Shown: positions 53,422 to 61,920, counted from the first letter of the stretch. The stretch is DNA of 64,000 nucleotides from an uncultured Acidobacteriia bacterium (GCA_903875575.1 CAIQWJ010000093.1:23056-87055), one strand, 5' to 3'. The notes: generated by a model from the letters alone, not told the origin. Translations and numbers: made by a program.

Positions 53422-54858
53422 ATGTCAGCGCAAATACTGGTGCAGGGCAGGCTCACGGGCACAGAGGATTTTTTGCTCGCCGCCCCTGCCGATCGTGATA
53501 ATCGTGCGTTTGAAGCGCGCCTCACCTGGCTTAACCTGCTCGGTGAAGTGCTGCCCCGCGCGTTGCTGGCAAGTCTGCAGTTGCCTCCCCTTCTGCTGGG
53601 TTCATCCGGCGGCGGGCGTTTTCTCGCCATCCTGCCGGATCAGGACCGCGCCGATCAGGCCGCCGCCTTCCTCACACGTGCCAACGCCGTTCTGGATGAC
53701 GTCACCAGCGGTCGCATCCGCATTGCCTGGAGTTCCACCGAAAATCTTGGCGACTGGACCATCGTCCGCAAGCGCCTCAGCGAAGGCCTGCACACCAGTC
53801 TTCGCCCGGAAGTTACCACGGCGGGCTTTTTCGAACCGTCCGCGCCGCCCGCTCCCCTGGGCGATCGTATTCCCCGTAATCTGCGCGATGCCACTGCCGT
53901 CGCCTTCAGCTTTGACTTCCCCGCCCTGATCGCAGTGCCCGAAGCGGATGGAGACCCCGCCATCATGCGCTGGGAACTCGGTGGCCACGCTTCGCCCTCC
54001 AGCATTTCCATCGCGCGACATGCCGCGCGGAACGGCGACATTCCGGCAACTCCGAAAGAACTCGCCCTGCGCGGCTCCGGCACCAAACTCTGGGGCGTTC
54101 TGCGCGGCGAGATCGACGATTACGGCAACCGCATCCGGCGCGCCCACAGCGTGGAAGAGCATGTCACACTCTCGATGACCTACCAGCAGTTCCTGGCCGG
54201 TGAAATCGAACTGCTCTGCTCGCATGCCGATTATTTCCGCCGCGTCACCGTACTTCAGGCTGGGAGCGCGGATTTCGCGCTCTTCGGCTCCTGGGACGCC
54301 TTGGCAGGCTTCGCCCGCGAACTGGAACGCGTCTTCGCCCGCTTCGCCCAGGAGAATCTCCGCGATCTCCCCGGTGCCGAAGCCAAGAGCATGACGATGG
54401 CGCTCACCCTCGCCGAACCTGCTACACCGCTGGCGCGTGTCTGGGAAGCCAGCGCGCGCGATCTTTCCGTGGCAAAATCCAGCGATAAGGATTGCTTCCA
54501 CATTCTGGGCCATGTCCTCGAATGGAAACAATGGAAAGACGCCGCCGAACTGAAGGACGCGCTCGTGCAGCTCAACGAAGAGTTCCACGGTGGCCGCCAC
54601 TTCCTCGCACAACTTCGAAACCTGTATCGTAAAGTGGAATCGCCAGATCCCGATGGGACTGGTGACGAACGTCTGATGGTGCGCGCCGCGCGTTTCCAGC
54701 GCCGCTTTTCCGGCGTGGCGAATCGCCGCGAACGCGAGTTTCATAAATTGCGGGCTAACCTGATGAAGGAAATGACCGGCCGCAAGTCGCGTGGCAAATT
54801 AAGATTGAAACCGGAAGGTCTGGTTGCCCTGGAGTGGGCGCGGCTTCTGGAAGATTAG
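53422..54858 (+). CDS. cas10: Reduced Cas10/Csm1-like protein, no HD domain, GGDD changed to GSAD
   Basis: A 478-residue protein, against about 750-850 for usual Csm1. It begins at once with the Palm1 fold (ILVQGRLTGTEDFLLA, then LLLGSSGGGRFLAILPDQ at residues 57-74), so the N-terminal HD nuclease domain is absent. Palm2 starts KLWGVLRGEIDDYGNRI (222-238), and the cyclase motif region is LQAGSADFALFGSWD (278-292). Aligned on GSWD, GGDD has become GSAD, losing one catalytic Asp. Only Cys266 and Cys358 are present, so no zinc ribbon. The helical C-terminal domain is kept. First gene of the csm operon; scaffold role expected, cOA synthesis not. Confidence 0.82.
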   Translation: MSAQILVQGRLTGTEDFLLAAPADRDNRAFEARLTWLNLLGEVLPRALLASLQLPPLLLGSSGGGRFLAILPDQDRADQAAAFLTRANAVLDDVTSGRIRIAWSSTENLGDWTIVRKRLSEGLHTSLRPEVTTAGFFEPSAPPAPLGDRIPRNLRDATAVAFSFDFPALIAVPEADGDPAIMRWELGGHASPSSISIARHAARNGDIPATPKELALRGSGTKLWGVLRGEIDDYGNRIRRAHSVEEHVTLSMTYQQFLAGEIELLCSHADYFRRVTVLQAGSADFALFGSWDALAGFARELERVFARFAQENLRDLPGAEAKSMTMALTLAEPATPLARVWEASARDLSVAKSSDKDCFHILGHVLEWKQWKDAAELKDALVQLNEEFHGGRHFLAQLRNLYRKVESPDPDGTGDERLMVRAARFQRRFSGVANRREREFHKLRANLMKEMTGRKSRGKLRLKPEGLVALEWARLLED

Positions 54859-54891
54859 CAGGGCGCCGCAACCGAAAGGAAGCGGTGGTCA

Positions 54892-55644
54892 ATGACTGAC
54901 GAGAGAGAAAACTTTATGGCTGACGAACAGTCCACAACACCGCCCGTATCGGAATTAGCGGCGCAACTGGCTTCACACATCGCGAATAAACCGCTGGGCC
55001 CGGCTTCGACGCCGCAGCAGTCTTCCGGCGGGTCTGACCGGCCGCCGCGTGAAAACCGGCCTCCCCGCGAAGCGCGCCCGCCGCGCGAAGGCGGTCGTCC
55101 TCCCGGTCAGGGTAGCAACAAGCCGGAAGGCGAACGTGGTCCGGATCGCCGTGAGGGCAGTCCTCGTCAGGGCAAAGGCGAACGTCGCGACGGCGGCGGT
55201 GGCCGGCCTGAAGGTCGTCCTGGCGGCGGTGATCGCGGAGAACGCAGCGGTCACAGTGGTGGTGATCGTGGTGGGCGCCCCGGCGGAGGACGCTTCGATT
55301 TCCCGCTCGATATCGACCTCGACAAGCTGATCAACGACAGTCTGTATCTGGATAACCAGGCGCACGCCGTCGTGGTCCGCATCCGCGATATGGATTCCGG
55401 CACGCGCAGCACTTTGCGCCGCCTGTACAACTCCGTGCGCCGCGCGACACGCGCGCCGGAGAACGAACGGCAGCACGAATTTGTCATGCTGCGCGCCCGT
55501 CTGGCGTATACGATTGCCCGCCACGGCCTCCGCAGCCTCGATCAGATCGAGCGCTTGCTGCTTCAGGTCACGCGGAAAAATGAAGCGCGCGGTTACGAAC
55601 GGTTTCGCGATCTTTTCGAAGCCATCGTTGCTTACAACGAATAG
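54892..55644 (+). CDS. csm2: Csm2-like small subunit with Arg/Gly-rich N-terminal extension
   Basis: A 250-residue protein. The last 115 residues (from FDFPLDIDLDKLIND) are a helical Csm2 small-subunit domain, with STLRRLYNSVRRATR and FVMLRARLAYTIARHG matching family landmarks. Residues 44-135 are low complexity, rich in Gly, Arg, Pro and Glu, with several RGG/GRP-like boxes and no hydrophobic core. Usual Csm2 is 120-160 residues, so the extension is an addition. RG-rich segments often bind RNA or drive condensation; that is inference here. AAAGGAAG precedes ATG 54892; ATG 54916 is a possible shorter start. Confidence 0.8.
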   Translation: MTDERENFMADEQSTTPPVSELAAQLASHIANKPLGPASTPQQSSGGSDRPPRENRPPREARPPREGGRPPGQGSNKPEGERGPDRREGSPRQGKGERRDGGGGRPEGRPGGGDRGERSGHSGGDRGGRPGGGRFDFPLDIDLDKLINDSLYLDNQAHAVVVRIRDMDSGTRSTLRRLYNSVRRATRAPENERQHEFVMLRARLAYTIARHGLRSLDQIERLLLQVTRKNEARGYERFRDLFEAIVAYNE

Positions 55645-55690
55645 TAAATAATTCGCGGCCTACAACGAATAGCGAACAAGAGAGACGATA

Positions 55691-56524
55691 ATGAGCGCTC
55701 ACACAGCACAAACAGAATTGAAGCTGATCGGCAAGCTGATCCTCGAAGGCGAGATGCTTTGCGAATCCGGTCTGCACGTTGGCGCGGGCAAAGGCTCGCT
55801 CGAAATCGGCGGCGCCGATAACCCTGTCGTGAAAGACGCCCAGGGCCGCCCCTATGTCCCCGGCAGTTCGCTGCGCGGCCGCATTCGCTCGCTGCTCGAA
55901 CAGGCCACCGGCATGGCCGTGCCCTCCGAATTGGTTTACATTTCGAAGCGCAAAGGCCAGGAGGTTCGCATCCACCAGAGCGACCGCCCGGACGACGAAA
56001 TTTGCATCCTATTCGGCCGCAGCCCGGGCCGCATGGAGAAAGCCTCCGGTGGCGACGAGGGCGGTGCACAGGCCACGCCCGCGCGCCTCAGTGTTTTCGA
56101 CGCCCCGCTCATCCCCGGCAGCATCACGCCACAGATGCGCGAGAATCTCGACGACGAGCTCACCGAAGTGAAGAGCGAGAACGCCATTGACCGCATCACC
56201 TCGCAGGCCAACCCGCGCACGCTCGAACGCGTTCCCGCCGGTGCCCGCTTCCGTATCCGCATGGTGCTTGACCTTCTCTGCGCCGAAGATGCCGTGCTGC
56301 CCGCACTGCTGGTGCAGGGTCTGCGTCTGCTTGAAGACGACGCCCTCGGTGGCGGCGGTTCCCGCGGCAACGGTCGCGTCACGTTTGACAACCTGAAGCT
56401 TACCTGGCGCGGACGCGATTACTACGCCACTGGCGCGGACGAGCGCGAAGTGGTCAGCGGTGCCGCCCTGGCCGCACTGCAGTCGAAGGTTGCGGAGGTC
56501 AGCGGCGAACTGGTCGCTGCCTGA
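55691..56524 (+). CDS. csm3: Csm3 (Cas7-type RAMP) backbone subunit
   Basis: A 277-residue RAMP that forms the crRNA-binding filament and cuts target RNA at 6-nt intervals in type III-A complexes. ESGLHVGAGKGSLEIGGADN is the thumb/catalytic region. Asp43 aligns with the catalytic Asp33 of Streptococcus thermophilus Csm3 (AID/GAD before the NPV or SPV block). VPGSSLRGRIRSLLE follows and the Gly-rich loop is ALGGGGSRGNGRVTF near residue 217. RNA cleavage should therefore be intact. GAGAGACG precedes the ATG. Confidence 0.9.
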   Translation: MSAHTAQTELKLIGKLILEGEMLCESGLHVGAGKGSLEIGGADNPVVKDAQGRPYVPGSSLRGRIRSLLEQATGMAVPSELVYISKRKGQEVRIHQSDRPDDEICILFGRSPGRMEKASGGDEGGAQATPARLSVFDAPLIPGSITPQMRENLDDELTEVKSENAIDRITSQANPRTLERVPAGARFRIRMVLDLLCAEDAVLPALLVQGLRLLEDDALGGGGSRGNGRVTFDNLKLTWRGRDYYATGADEREVVSGAALAALQSKVAEVSGELVAA

Positions 56525-56525
56525 G

Positions 56526-58043
56526 ATGAGGCTGCTCGAAGTCAGACTGAGGCCCACCACCCCGTGGCGCGTGGGACATGGCGCGGGTGATCGCGAACGC
56601 GTGGACGTTGTGTACCACAGCGATTCGCTGTTCTCCGCCATTACGCATGCCATGAAGTCGCTCGGCTGGCTGGAGGAGTGGCTCGCCGCCACGGCGCAAA
56701 ATGAAGGCGCGCCCGCGGTGCGATTTAGTTCTCTGTTTCCGTTTATTGGTAAGACACGTCTGGTAGCCCCCCCGAAGACATGGTGGCCGCCCGCCAATCC
56801 CGGCAGGCTGCACACCGAAGCCGCGAAGCTGATCCCGCTCGACGTGGTTCGCAACGGCATCGTCGACGAATCGCGTTTCATGGTGGATGGCGAAACCGGC
56901 TGCATGTACAACACCGGCTCCGGCGCGCCTGTGCAGATCGTGCTGCGCACTGCGGCGGCCATTGATCGTCTGACCGGTGTGGCGGATCCGCATCGCATCG
57001 CGTGTCTCGAATTTGCGCCCAATGCCGGCTGGTGGGGCGTGTTTGCCGTGGAAGACCCGCTTTGGGAAGCACGTGTGAAATCGGCGTTCCGGCTCCTGGC
57101 CGATTCCGGCTTCGGCGGCGAGCGTTCGCGTGGCTGGGGCCGCGCGGCTGCGCCCGAGTTCTCTGACGCGTCCTCGTTGCTGCCGACAAAGGCGAACGAA
57201 GATAGCGCGTGGTGGCTGCTGTCGGTTTATTCTCCCGATGCCAATGACGCGGTCGATTGGTCGCGCGGCGAGTATGCCGCCACACAGCGCGGCGGCTGGA
57301 CGGATAGCCAGTCTGGCATCGCGCCAAAAAAACAGGTTCGCGTTTTGGAAGAAGGTTCGGTTGTTGTTGCGCCGTCGCTGCGTGGTCGTGTTGTCGATGT
57401 CGCGCCCGATGGGTTCGCGCATCCCGTATATCGCGCCGGGTTCGCGTTAGCCGTGCCCGCGCCGCCGGAGCCGGTTCTTCGCCAGCCACAGGTAACACCG
57501 GTTGCAGTTGCCGAAACCACCGAAACTGCGGCTGACGTCGTAGCTGAAGCCGATATGGCGAGTGAAGGCGGACATTCCGAGCCGTGCGATCCCCCGATCC
57601 ACGCCGAAGTCCCGGTGCCGGCTGAGTTCGAAGCTTCGGTGCATCATCTCCCGAAGACAGATCCGTGCGATCCTCCGATCCACGCTGAAGTCCCGGTCCC
57701 GGCAGAGTTCGAAGCCGCAGTTCACCATCTCCCGGAGTCCGACCCGTGCGATCCACCAATCCACGCCGAAGTCCCGGTTCCCGCGGAGTTCGAAGCGGTA
57801 GTGCACCATCTCCCGAAGACCGATCCGTGTGATCCGCCATCCCACGATGAAGTTGCAGTGCCCGCGGAGTTCGAAGCGGTAGTGCACCACAAGCCGGAAT
57901 CCGACCCCTGCGAGCCCAAAATCCACACCGAAGAAGTCCCGGTCCCGGCCGAATTCGAGTCAGCCAAACACCCGCTGCCAACGCCTGACTCCGAACCTGA
58001 GCCCGCCCCCCCATCCGACCCTAAGCCGGAGGAACGATCATGA
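56526..58043 (+). CDS. csm4: Csm4 (Cas5-type RAMP) with 27-residue tandem-repeat tail
   Basis: A 505-residue protein. Residues 1 to about 315 form a Csm4 RAMP, which caps the complex and holds the crRNA 5' tag: LLEVRLRPTTPWRVGHG at the start, YHSDSLFSAITHAM, and Gly-rich loop FGGERSRGWGRAA. Residues about 316-505 are an added tail, Pro/Glu/His/Asp-rich, with five repeats of about 27 residues (353-488) and an acidic end. Csm4 is usually near 300 residues. The ATG comes one base after the csm3 stop. The tail contains no known domain and is probably extended. Confidence 0.88.
   Translation: MRLLEVRLRPTTPWRVGHGAGDRERVDVVYHSDSLFSAITHAMKSLGWLEEWLAATAQNEGAPAVRFSSLFPFIGKTRLVAPPKTWWPPANPGRLHTEAAKLIPLDVVRNGIVDESRFMVDGETGCMYNTGSGAPVQIVLRTAAAIDRLTGVADPHRIACLEFAPNAGWWGVFAVEDPLWEARVKSAFRLLADSGFGGERSRGWGRAAAPEFSDASSLLPTKANEDSAWWLLSVYSPDANDAVDWSRGEYAATQRGGWTDSQSGIAPKKQVRVLEEGSVVVAPSLRGRVVDVAPDGFAHPVYRAGFALAVPAPPEPVLRQPQVTPVAVAETTETAADVVAEADMASEGGHSEPCDPPIHAEVPVPAEFEASVHHLPKTDPCDPPIHAEVPVPAEFEAAVHHLPESDPCDPPIHAEVPVPAEFEAVVHHLPKTDPCDPPSHDEVAVPAEFEAVVHHKPESDPCEPKIHTEEVPVPAEFESAKHPLPTPDSEPEPAPPSDPKPEERS
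57582..57989 (+). repeat. Five in-frame 81-bp tandem repeats in csm4
   Basis: Repeat starts are at 57582, 57663, 57744, 57825 and 57906; the last is one codon longer. Each encodes PCDPPIHAEVPVPAEFEA plus V/A-HHLP and an acidic end. Copies 1-3 are nearly identical in protein and close in DNA; copies 4 and 5 are diverged. The period is an exact multiple of three and the frame is open throughout, so this is a protein repeat, not a CRISPR array. Confidence 0.92.
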
Positions 58044-59179
58044 AGTACCGCGTCACCGTCCTCACCCCCACGCTCGTCGGCGACGGCACCAAGCTATCGC
58101 CCATCGACTACATGGTCTGGCGCGATCAGGTCAACGTCCTCGACCAGAACCGCATCTTCCGCCTGCTCTCCAAAGGCCCGCGCCTCGAAGAATATCTCAC
58201 GCAGCTCCGCAAGGCCACCACGCTGGACTTCGCATCCTGGGGCGGTTTCGCGCAGAACTTCGCCGGCCGTCGCATCCCGTTTGAGGACGCCTCCTGCACC
58301 CCAAACTGGAACAATGCACCCGTCGAAAGCCTGCACATCCCCGGCTTCGTCTCCGGCAACGCGGGCCCGTTTCTGCCCGGTGCCGCCCTCAAGGGCGCGC
58401 TCCGCACCGCCGCCGTCTTCGCCCACGCCAAGCCCTCGGCCATTCGCGACATCGCCAACCAGATGACGGGCGACCGCGCCCCGCGCCATCCCGCCGAACA
58501 ATTCGAACAACAGACTGTAGGCTCCGGCGGCTCCGACCGCATGCGCGCCGTCTCCATCACGGATTCCGCCAACACCAGCCGCGACGCCTTCCGCGTCTTC
58601 ATGTTGCGTTCCTCCACTCTGGTGGCCAAGGGCCCGGATCAATACTCGCTCGGCTGGAAGCAGGCCGGACGCACGTCCACTCGCACGGAAGACGGCACCC
58701 CGACCTTCGCCGAAATGGCCTCGCCCGGCGTGGTCTTCGAAGGCGACTGGCGTGAGAACGCTTTCCTCAACGGCGAAGAAGTCCGCAAGTCCCTGCGCTG
58801 GAATCGTCCCGTTACGGCGGCAACGCTTCTCGATGCAGCGAACCAGTACGCCGCGAAACAACTCGAGATCCACGCGAAGTATGCCGAGTGGACCGGCCTT
58901 GAAACGCTGCGCGCCTCGGTCGCCGATTTACAGAAGCGACTCGAAGCCGCCCGCAATAACGGCTCTGCGCTGCTCGCCATCGGCTGGGGCGCGGGCTTCC
59001 TGAGCAAATCCGCCGCCATCGGCATGGACGACGCGGAACACCGCAAAGTCCTCGGCATGCTGCCCTATTTCGAGCGGGCCATCCGCTCCGGCCTTCCCTT
59101 CCCCAAGACGCGCCGCGTGGTTTTCCTGAAAAACAAGCCTGCGGCACTGCCAGGTTGGGTGGAACTCACCGTCGCGTAA
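58040..59179 (+). CDS. csm5: Csm5 (Cas7-type RAMP) subunit
   Basis: A 379-residue RAMP that binds the 3' side of the crRNA in type III-A complexes. YRVTVLTPTLVGDGTKLSPI opens it, GPFLPGAALKGALRTA (109-124) is the typical LPGS/KGAIR block, and VGSGGSDRMRAVSITDS matches the family middle. The C-terminal part has a helical region (about 275-315). The ATG overlaps the csm4 stop as ATGA. It is the last gene of the operon; a perfect terminator follows 25 bases later. No cas6 or csm6 comes after it. Confidence 0.88.
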   Translation: MKYRVTVLTPTLVGDGTKLSPIDYMVWRDQVNVLDQNRIFRLLSKGPRLEEYLTQLRKATTLDFASWGGFAQNFAGRRIPFEDASCTPNWNNAPVESLHIPGFVSGNAGPFLPGAALKGALRTAAVFAHAKPSAIRDIANQMTGDRAPRHPAEQFEQQTVGSGGSDRMRAVSITDSANTSRDAFRVFMLRSSTLVAKGPDQYSLGWKQAGRTSTRTEDGTPTFAEMASPGVVFEGDWRENAFLNGEEVRKSLRWNRPVTAATLLDAANQYAAKQLEIHAKYAEWTGLETLRASVADLQKRLEAARNNGSALLAIGWGAGFLSKSAAIGMDDAEHRKVLGMLPYFERAIRSGLPFPKTRRVVFLKNKPAALPGWVELTVA

Positions 59180-59203
59180 GAGAGATTCATCGCTTCACGA
59201 AAG

Positions 59204-59232
59204 GCCTCCCCCAATCAGGGGAGGCTTTTTTT
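59204..59232 (+). terminator. Rho-independent terminator of the csm operon
   Basis: GCCTCCCC (59204-59211), a six-base loop, then GGGGAGGC (59218-59225) and seven T. The 8-bp stem is perfect and GC-rich. It closes the five-gene csm operon and separates it from the kinase genes. Confidence 0.93.
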
Positions 59233-59281
59233 CGCCCTCAGGGGATGCGCCACTCGCGTCAACAAACGTAGACTGGAATGC

Positions 59282-60673
59282 ATGACGACCGAACCGTCTT
59301 ACCCCACATTGGGTCGGAACCTGCTTCGTGCCTACGCCGTCATCTGCGGCATCGGCTCGGTGGCGCTGATCTTCTGGGCAAAATCGTCCGGTTTGCACGT
59401 TCCCGCGGCCTTATCGCCGGGCACCCTGTTGGCGCCGCATTCACCAGCCATTGGCATCGGTCGTGGGCTCGGTAACGGTATCGCCAATGCTTATGCCAGT
59501 GGTTTCGCTTATGGTGCGGGTAATGCCGATGGTGCCCGTGTCAGGGCCATACAGTTGGCCCTGATCGCGCTCAGCCCCATCCTGGCAGCTCTCGGGTGCT
59601 GGGCGGCCGGACTCGCCTTGCTGGATAATTCGCCGCAGCGGAATAGGATGCTCGGCTGGTTCGGCTCCGCACATCTTCTGGTCCTCCTTGCCCTGACGTT
59701 TCAGACCTTCGCCCTTGCAAGGCGACCCATGCCGGTCGCCCTGAGTGTGACCTGGAATCTGACAATCCTCTTGTGGAGCCTGGAAAGAGGCAGGCGGGCG
59801 GAGCGATCAATCCTGGGAAAACTGCCCGCAGGCATCGGACGCCACGAGCAGGAAATCCGCCAGTCCGCCGCCCAGCAGGAAAGAAACCGCCTCGCCCGTG
59901 ACCTGCACGATTCCATCAAACAGCAGATCTTCGTCATCCAGACGGCCGCGGCAACGGCGCAAACGCGGTTTAACAGCGACCGCCCCGGTGCTGAAACCGC
60001 ACTGGATCAGATTCGCGATTCCGCCCGCGACGCCATGACGGAAATGGAAGCGATGCTCGATCAGTTGCGCGCCGTTCCGCTCAACAACGATGGTCTGGTG
60101 GACGCCATTCGGAAGCAATGCGAAGCGCTCGAACTCAGAACGGGAGCCAAGGTGAAGTTTCAGCTCGTCGAACTCCCTCCCGCAGGCACGTTGGCCCCGG
60201 GCGCTCACGAGGCCATTCTTCGCGTGGCTCAGGAGGCGCTTGCCAACATTGGCCGCCATGCGCGCGCCAGTCACGTCACAGTCTCGCTCGATTCCTTCAG
60301 CGACCGTGTGATGCTTTGCATACGGGACGATGGCGCGGGATTCAACCAGTTTGAAGTTCAGCGCGGAATGGGTATGCGGAATATGCGGGAGCGCGCCGCA
60401 GAGTTTGGCGGCAAAATAGATATCGTCGGCAAACCGGGCAACGGCGCTCAGATCTTACTGTCGATTCCGCATGCCGAGATTCCCACTCACTATCGCGCGC
60501 CAACTTACCTCTACGCCGCCGGGCTCGTAATTATCCTGATTGCCGCTCCTCTGACATGGTCGGGAATCTGGTCGATCCTTTGGGTCCCGCCTTTCATCGT
60601 ATGCGCCATCGGGCTCAAACGATGCATCGACGATTGGCGACAGGCGAAGAAATACACCGGAGCCACAGTGTGA
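59282..60673 (+). CDS. NarL-type sensor histidine kinase (HisKA_3), paralogue 1
   Basis: A 463-residue kinase. Four N-terminal membrane segments (about 15-32, 85-110, 122-140, 145-165) precede a linker. The dimerisation helix has the phospho-His in RLARDLHDSIKQQIFVIQ near residue 210. The ATPase has the N-box EALANIGRHARASHVTV, IRDDGAGF and GMGMRNMRERAAEFGG. After the ATPase two more hydrophobic segments follow (LYAAGLVIILIAAPLTW, then SILWVPPFIVCAIGLKRC). A Gly/Ala-rich loop (GRGLGNGIANAYASGF) lies between the first two helices. Its stop overlaps the next kinase ATG as TGATG. Confidence 0.88.
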   Translation: MTTEPSYPTLGRNLLRAYAVICGIGSVALIFWAKSSGLHVPAALSPGTLLAPHSPAIGIGRGLGNGIANAYASGFAYGAGNADGARVRAIQLALIALSPILAALGCWAAGLALLDNSPQRNRMLGWFGSAHLLVLLALTFQTFALARRPMPVALSVTWNLTILLWSLERGRRAERSILGKLPAGIGRHEQEIRQSAAQQERNRLARDLHDSIKQQIFVIQTAAATAQTRFNSDRPGAETALDQIRDSARDAMTEMEAMLDQLRAVPLNNDGLVDAIRKQCEALELRTGAKVKFQLVELPPAGTLAPGAHEAILRVAQEALANIGRHARASHVTVSLDSFSDRVMLCIRDDGAGFNQFEVQRGMGMRNMRERAAEFGGKIDIVGKPGNGAQILLSIPHAEIPTHYRAPTYLYAAGLVIILIAAPLTWSGIWSILWVPPFIVCAIGLKRCIDDWRQAKKYTGATV

Positions 60674-61920
60674 TGCAGCAACTCAAAGCCATCGACCCCC
60701 AAATGGCCTTGCGCATCTATGGCTGGGCTATGGCTCTGGCCGGAGTGGTCGTCATGGGAATGGGCCTCGCCGACTCCAACGTGTTCGGAACGCCGGTCCT
60801 CGCAGTAGTTTTCGGCACCATGCTACTGTCAGCGGGGTTCTGGTCTGGCTCACTCTCCCAGATCAATGATCAGGCCCTCCGGCGCAAGGGACTCGCCTGG
60901 TTCCTCGGAGTTCACATGCTTGTTCTGAACATTATCGGAGGTTTTCGGGAGGAAATCTGGGGGCACCTACCGAAGATTGTCGATCAAGCGATACAATTCG
61001 CAATCCTCGCTATCGGATTCATCCTGATAGGCCGGACCGGCAAGCTTGCCGTAACAAGTAAGACTCCGAACGGCTCCAGTTACGAAAAACAGATGCGCGA
61101 AGCCGGCGCCCAGGAGGAACGCAACCGGCTGGCCCGCGATCTCCACGATTCGATCAAACAACAGATCTTCGTCATCCAGACTGCGGCCGCGACCGCGCAG
61201 ACCCGTTTCGATGATGACCGCCCCGGCGCATCGGATGCGCTCGAACAGATTCGAAATTCTGCCCGCGATGCCATGACCGAGATGGAGGCAATGATGGACA
61301 ATCTGCGCTCGGTTCCGCTGGAGAATACGAGTCTGGTGGAAGCGCTGAAGAAACAGTGTGAGGCGCTGGGCCATAGAACGGGAGCGAAGGTCGAGTTCAA
61401 ACTGGGTGATCTCCCCGCCAATGACACGCTGGCACCGGGTGCGCATCAGGCCATCTTCCGGGTGGCGCAGGAGGCGCTGGCGAACGTTGGCCGTCATGCG
61501 CGCGCGACCCATGTGACCGTTTCGCTCGGTACTTTCAGTGAGCGCCTGAACCTTCTGGAACTTCGGATTCAGGACGATGGGACGGGCTTCGACGCCTTCG
61601 ATGGCCCGCGTGGGATGGGTATTGCGAACATGAAGGCGCGGGCAGTCGAATTCCGCGGCTGGGTGGATGTAACCAGCATTCCGGGCACGGGGACAACGGT
61701 TGCATTCTCCATTCCTTACACCGTCATACCAAAATTGAGCAGTGGCACGAGGATTGTGTTCGGCATCTTCGCCGTGTTGATGGGCTTAATGTTGTATAAA
61801 ATCGCTGACAAAGAATACGCCAGAGGGAACTATGCCTTCCCGTTGTTCTTCGTGGCCTTCGCTGTAATCGGAACGGCCAGACTCATCATAATGCGCCTCA
61901 ACAAGGCGAAGACAGCATGA
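60673..61920 (+). CDS. NarL-type sensor histidine kinase (HisKA_3), paralogue 2
   Basis: A 415-residue kinase with the same plan as its neighbours: four N-terminal membrane helices (from ALRIYGWAMALAGVVVMGMG), H-box RLARDLHDSIKQQIFVIQ, ATPase EALANVGRHARATHVTV and GMGIANMKARAVEFRG, and two C-terminal membrane segments (FGIFAVLMGLMLY, AFPLFFVAFAVIGTARL). It is closest to the broken kinase that follows, with very similar DNA. Its stop overlaps the start of a vestigial response regulator as ATGA, so an ancestral unit was kinase then regulator. Confidence 0.9.
   Translation: MQQLKAIDPQMALRIYGWAMALAGVVVMGMGLADSNVFGTPVLAVVFGTMLLSAGFWSGSLSQINDQALRRKGLAWFLGVHMLVLNIIGGFREEIWGHLPKIVDQAIQFAILAIGFILIGRTGKLAVTSKTPNGSSYEKQMREAGAQEERNRLARDLHDSIKQQIFVIQTAAATAQTRFDDDRPGASDALEQIRNSARDAMTEMEAMMDNLRSVPLENTSLVEALKKQCEALGHRTGAKVEFKLGDLPANDTLAPGAHQAIFRVAQEALANVGRHARATHVTVSLGTFSERLNLLELRIQDDGTGFDAFDGPRGMGIANMKARAVEFRGWVDVTSIPGTGTTVAFSIPYTVIPKLSSGTRIVFGIFAVLMGLMLYKIADKEYARGNYAFPLFFVAFAVIGTARLIIMRLNKAKTA

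Noticed and set aside
57582..57989. Regular ~81-bp repeats next to cas genes, as a CRISPR array
   Set aside because: The repeats are in frame inside csm4, have no unique spacers, and conserve protein rather than a 25-40-bp DNA repeat.
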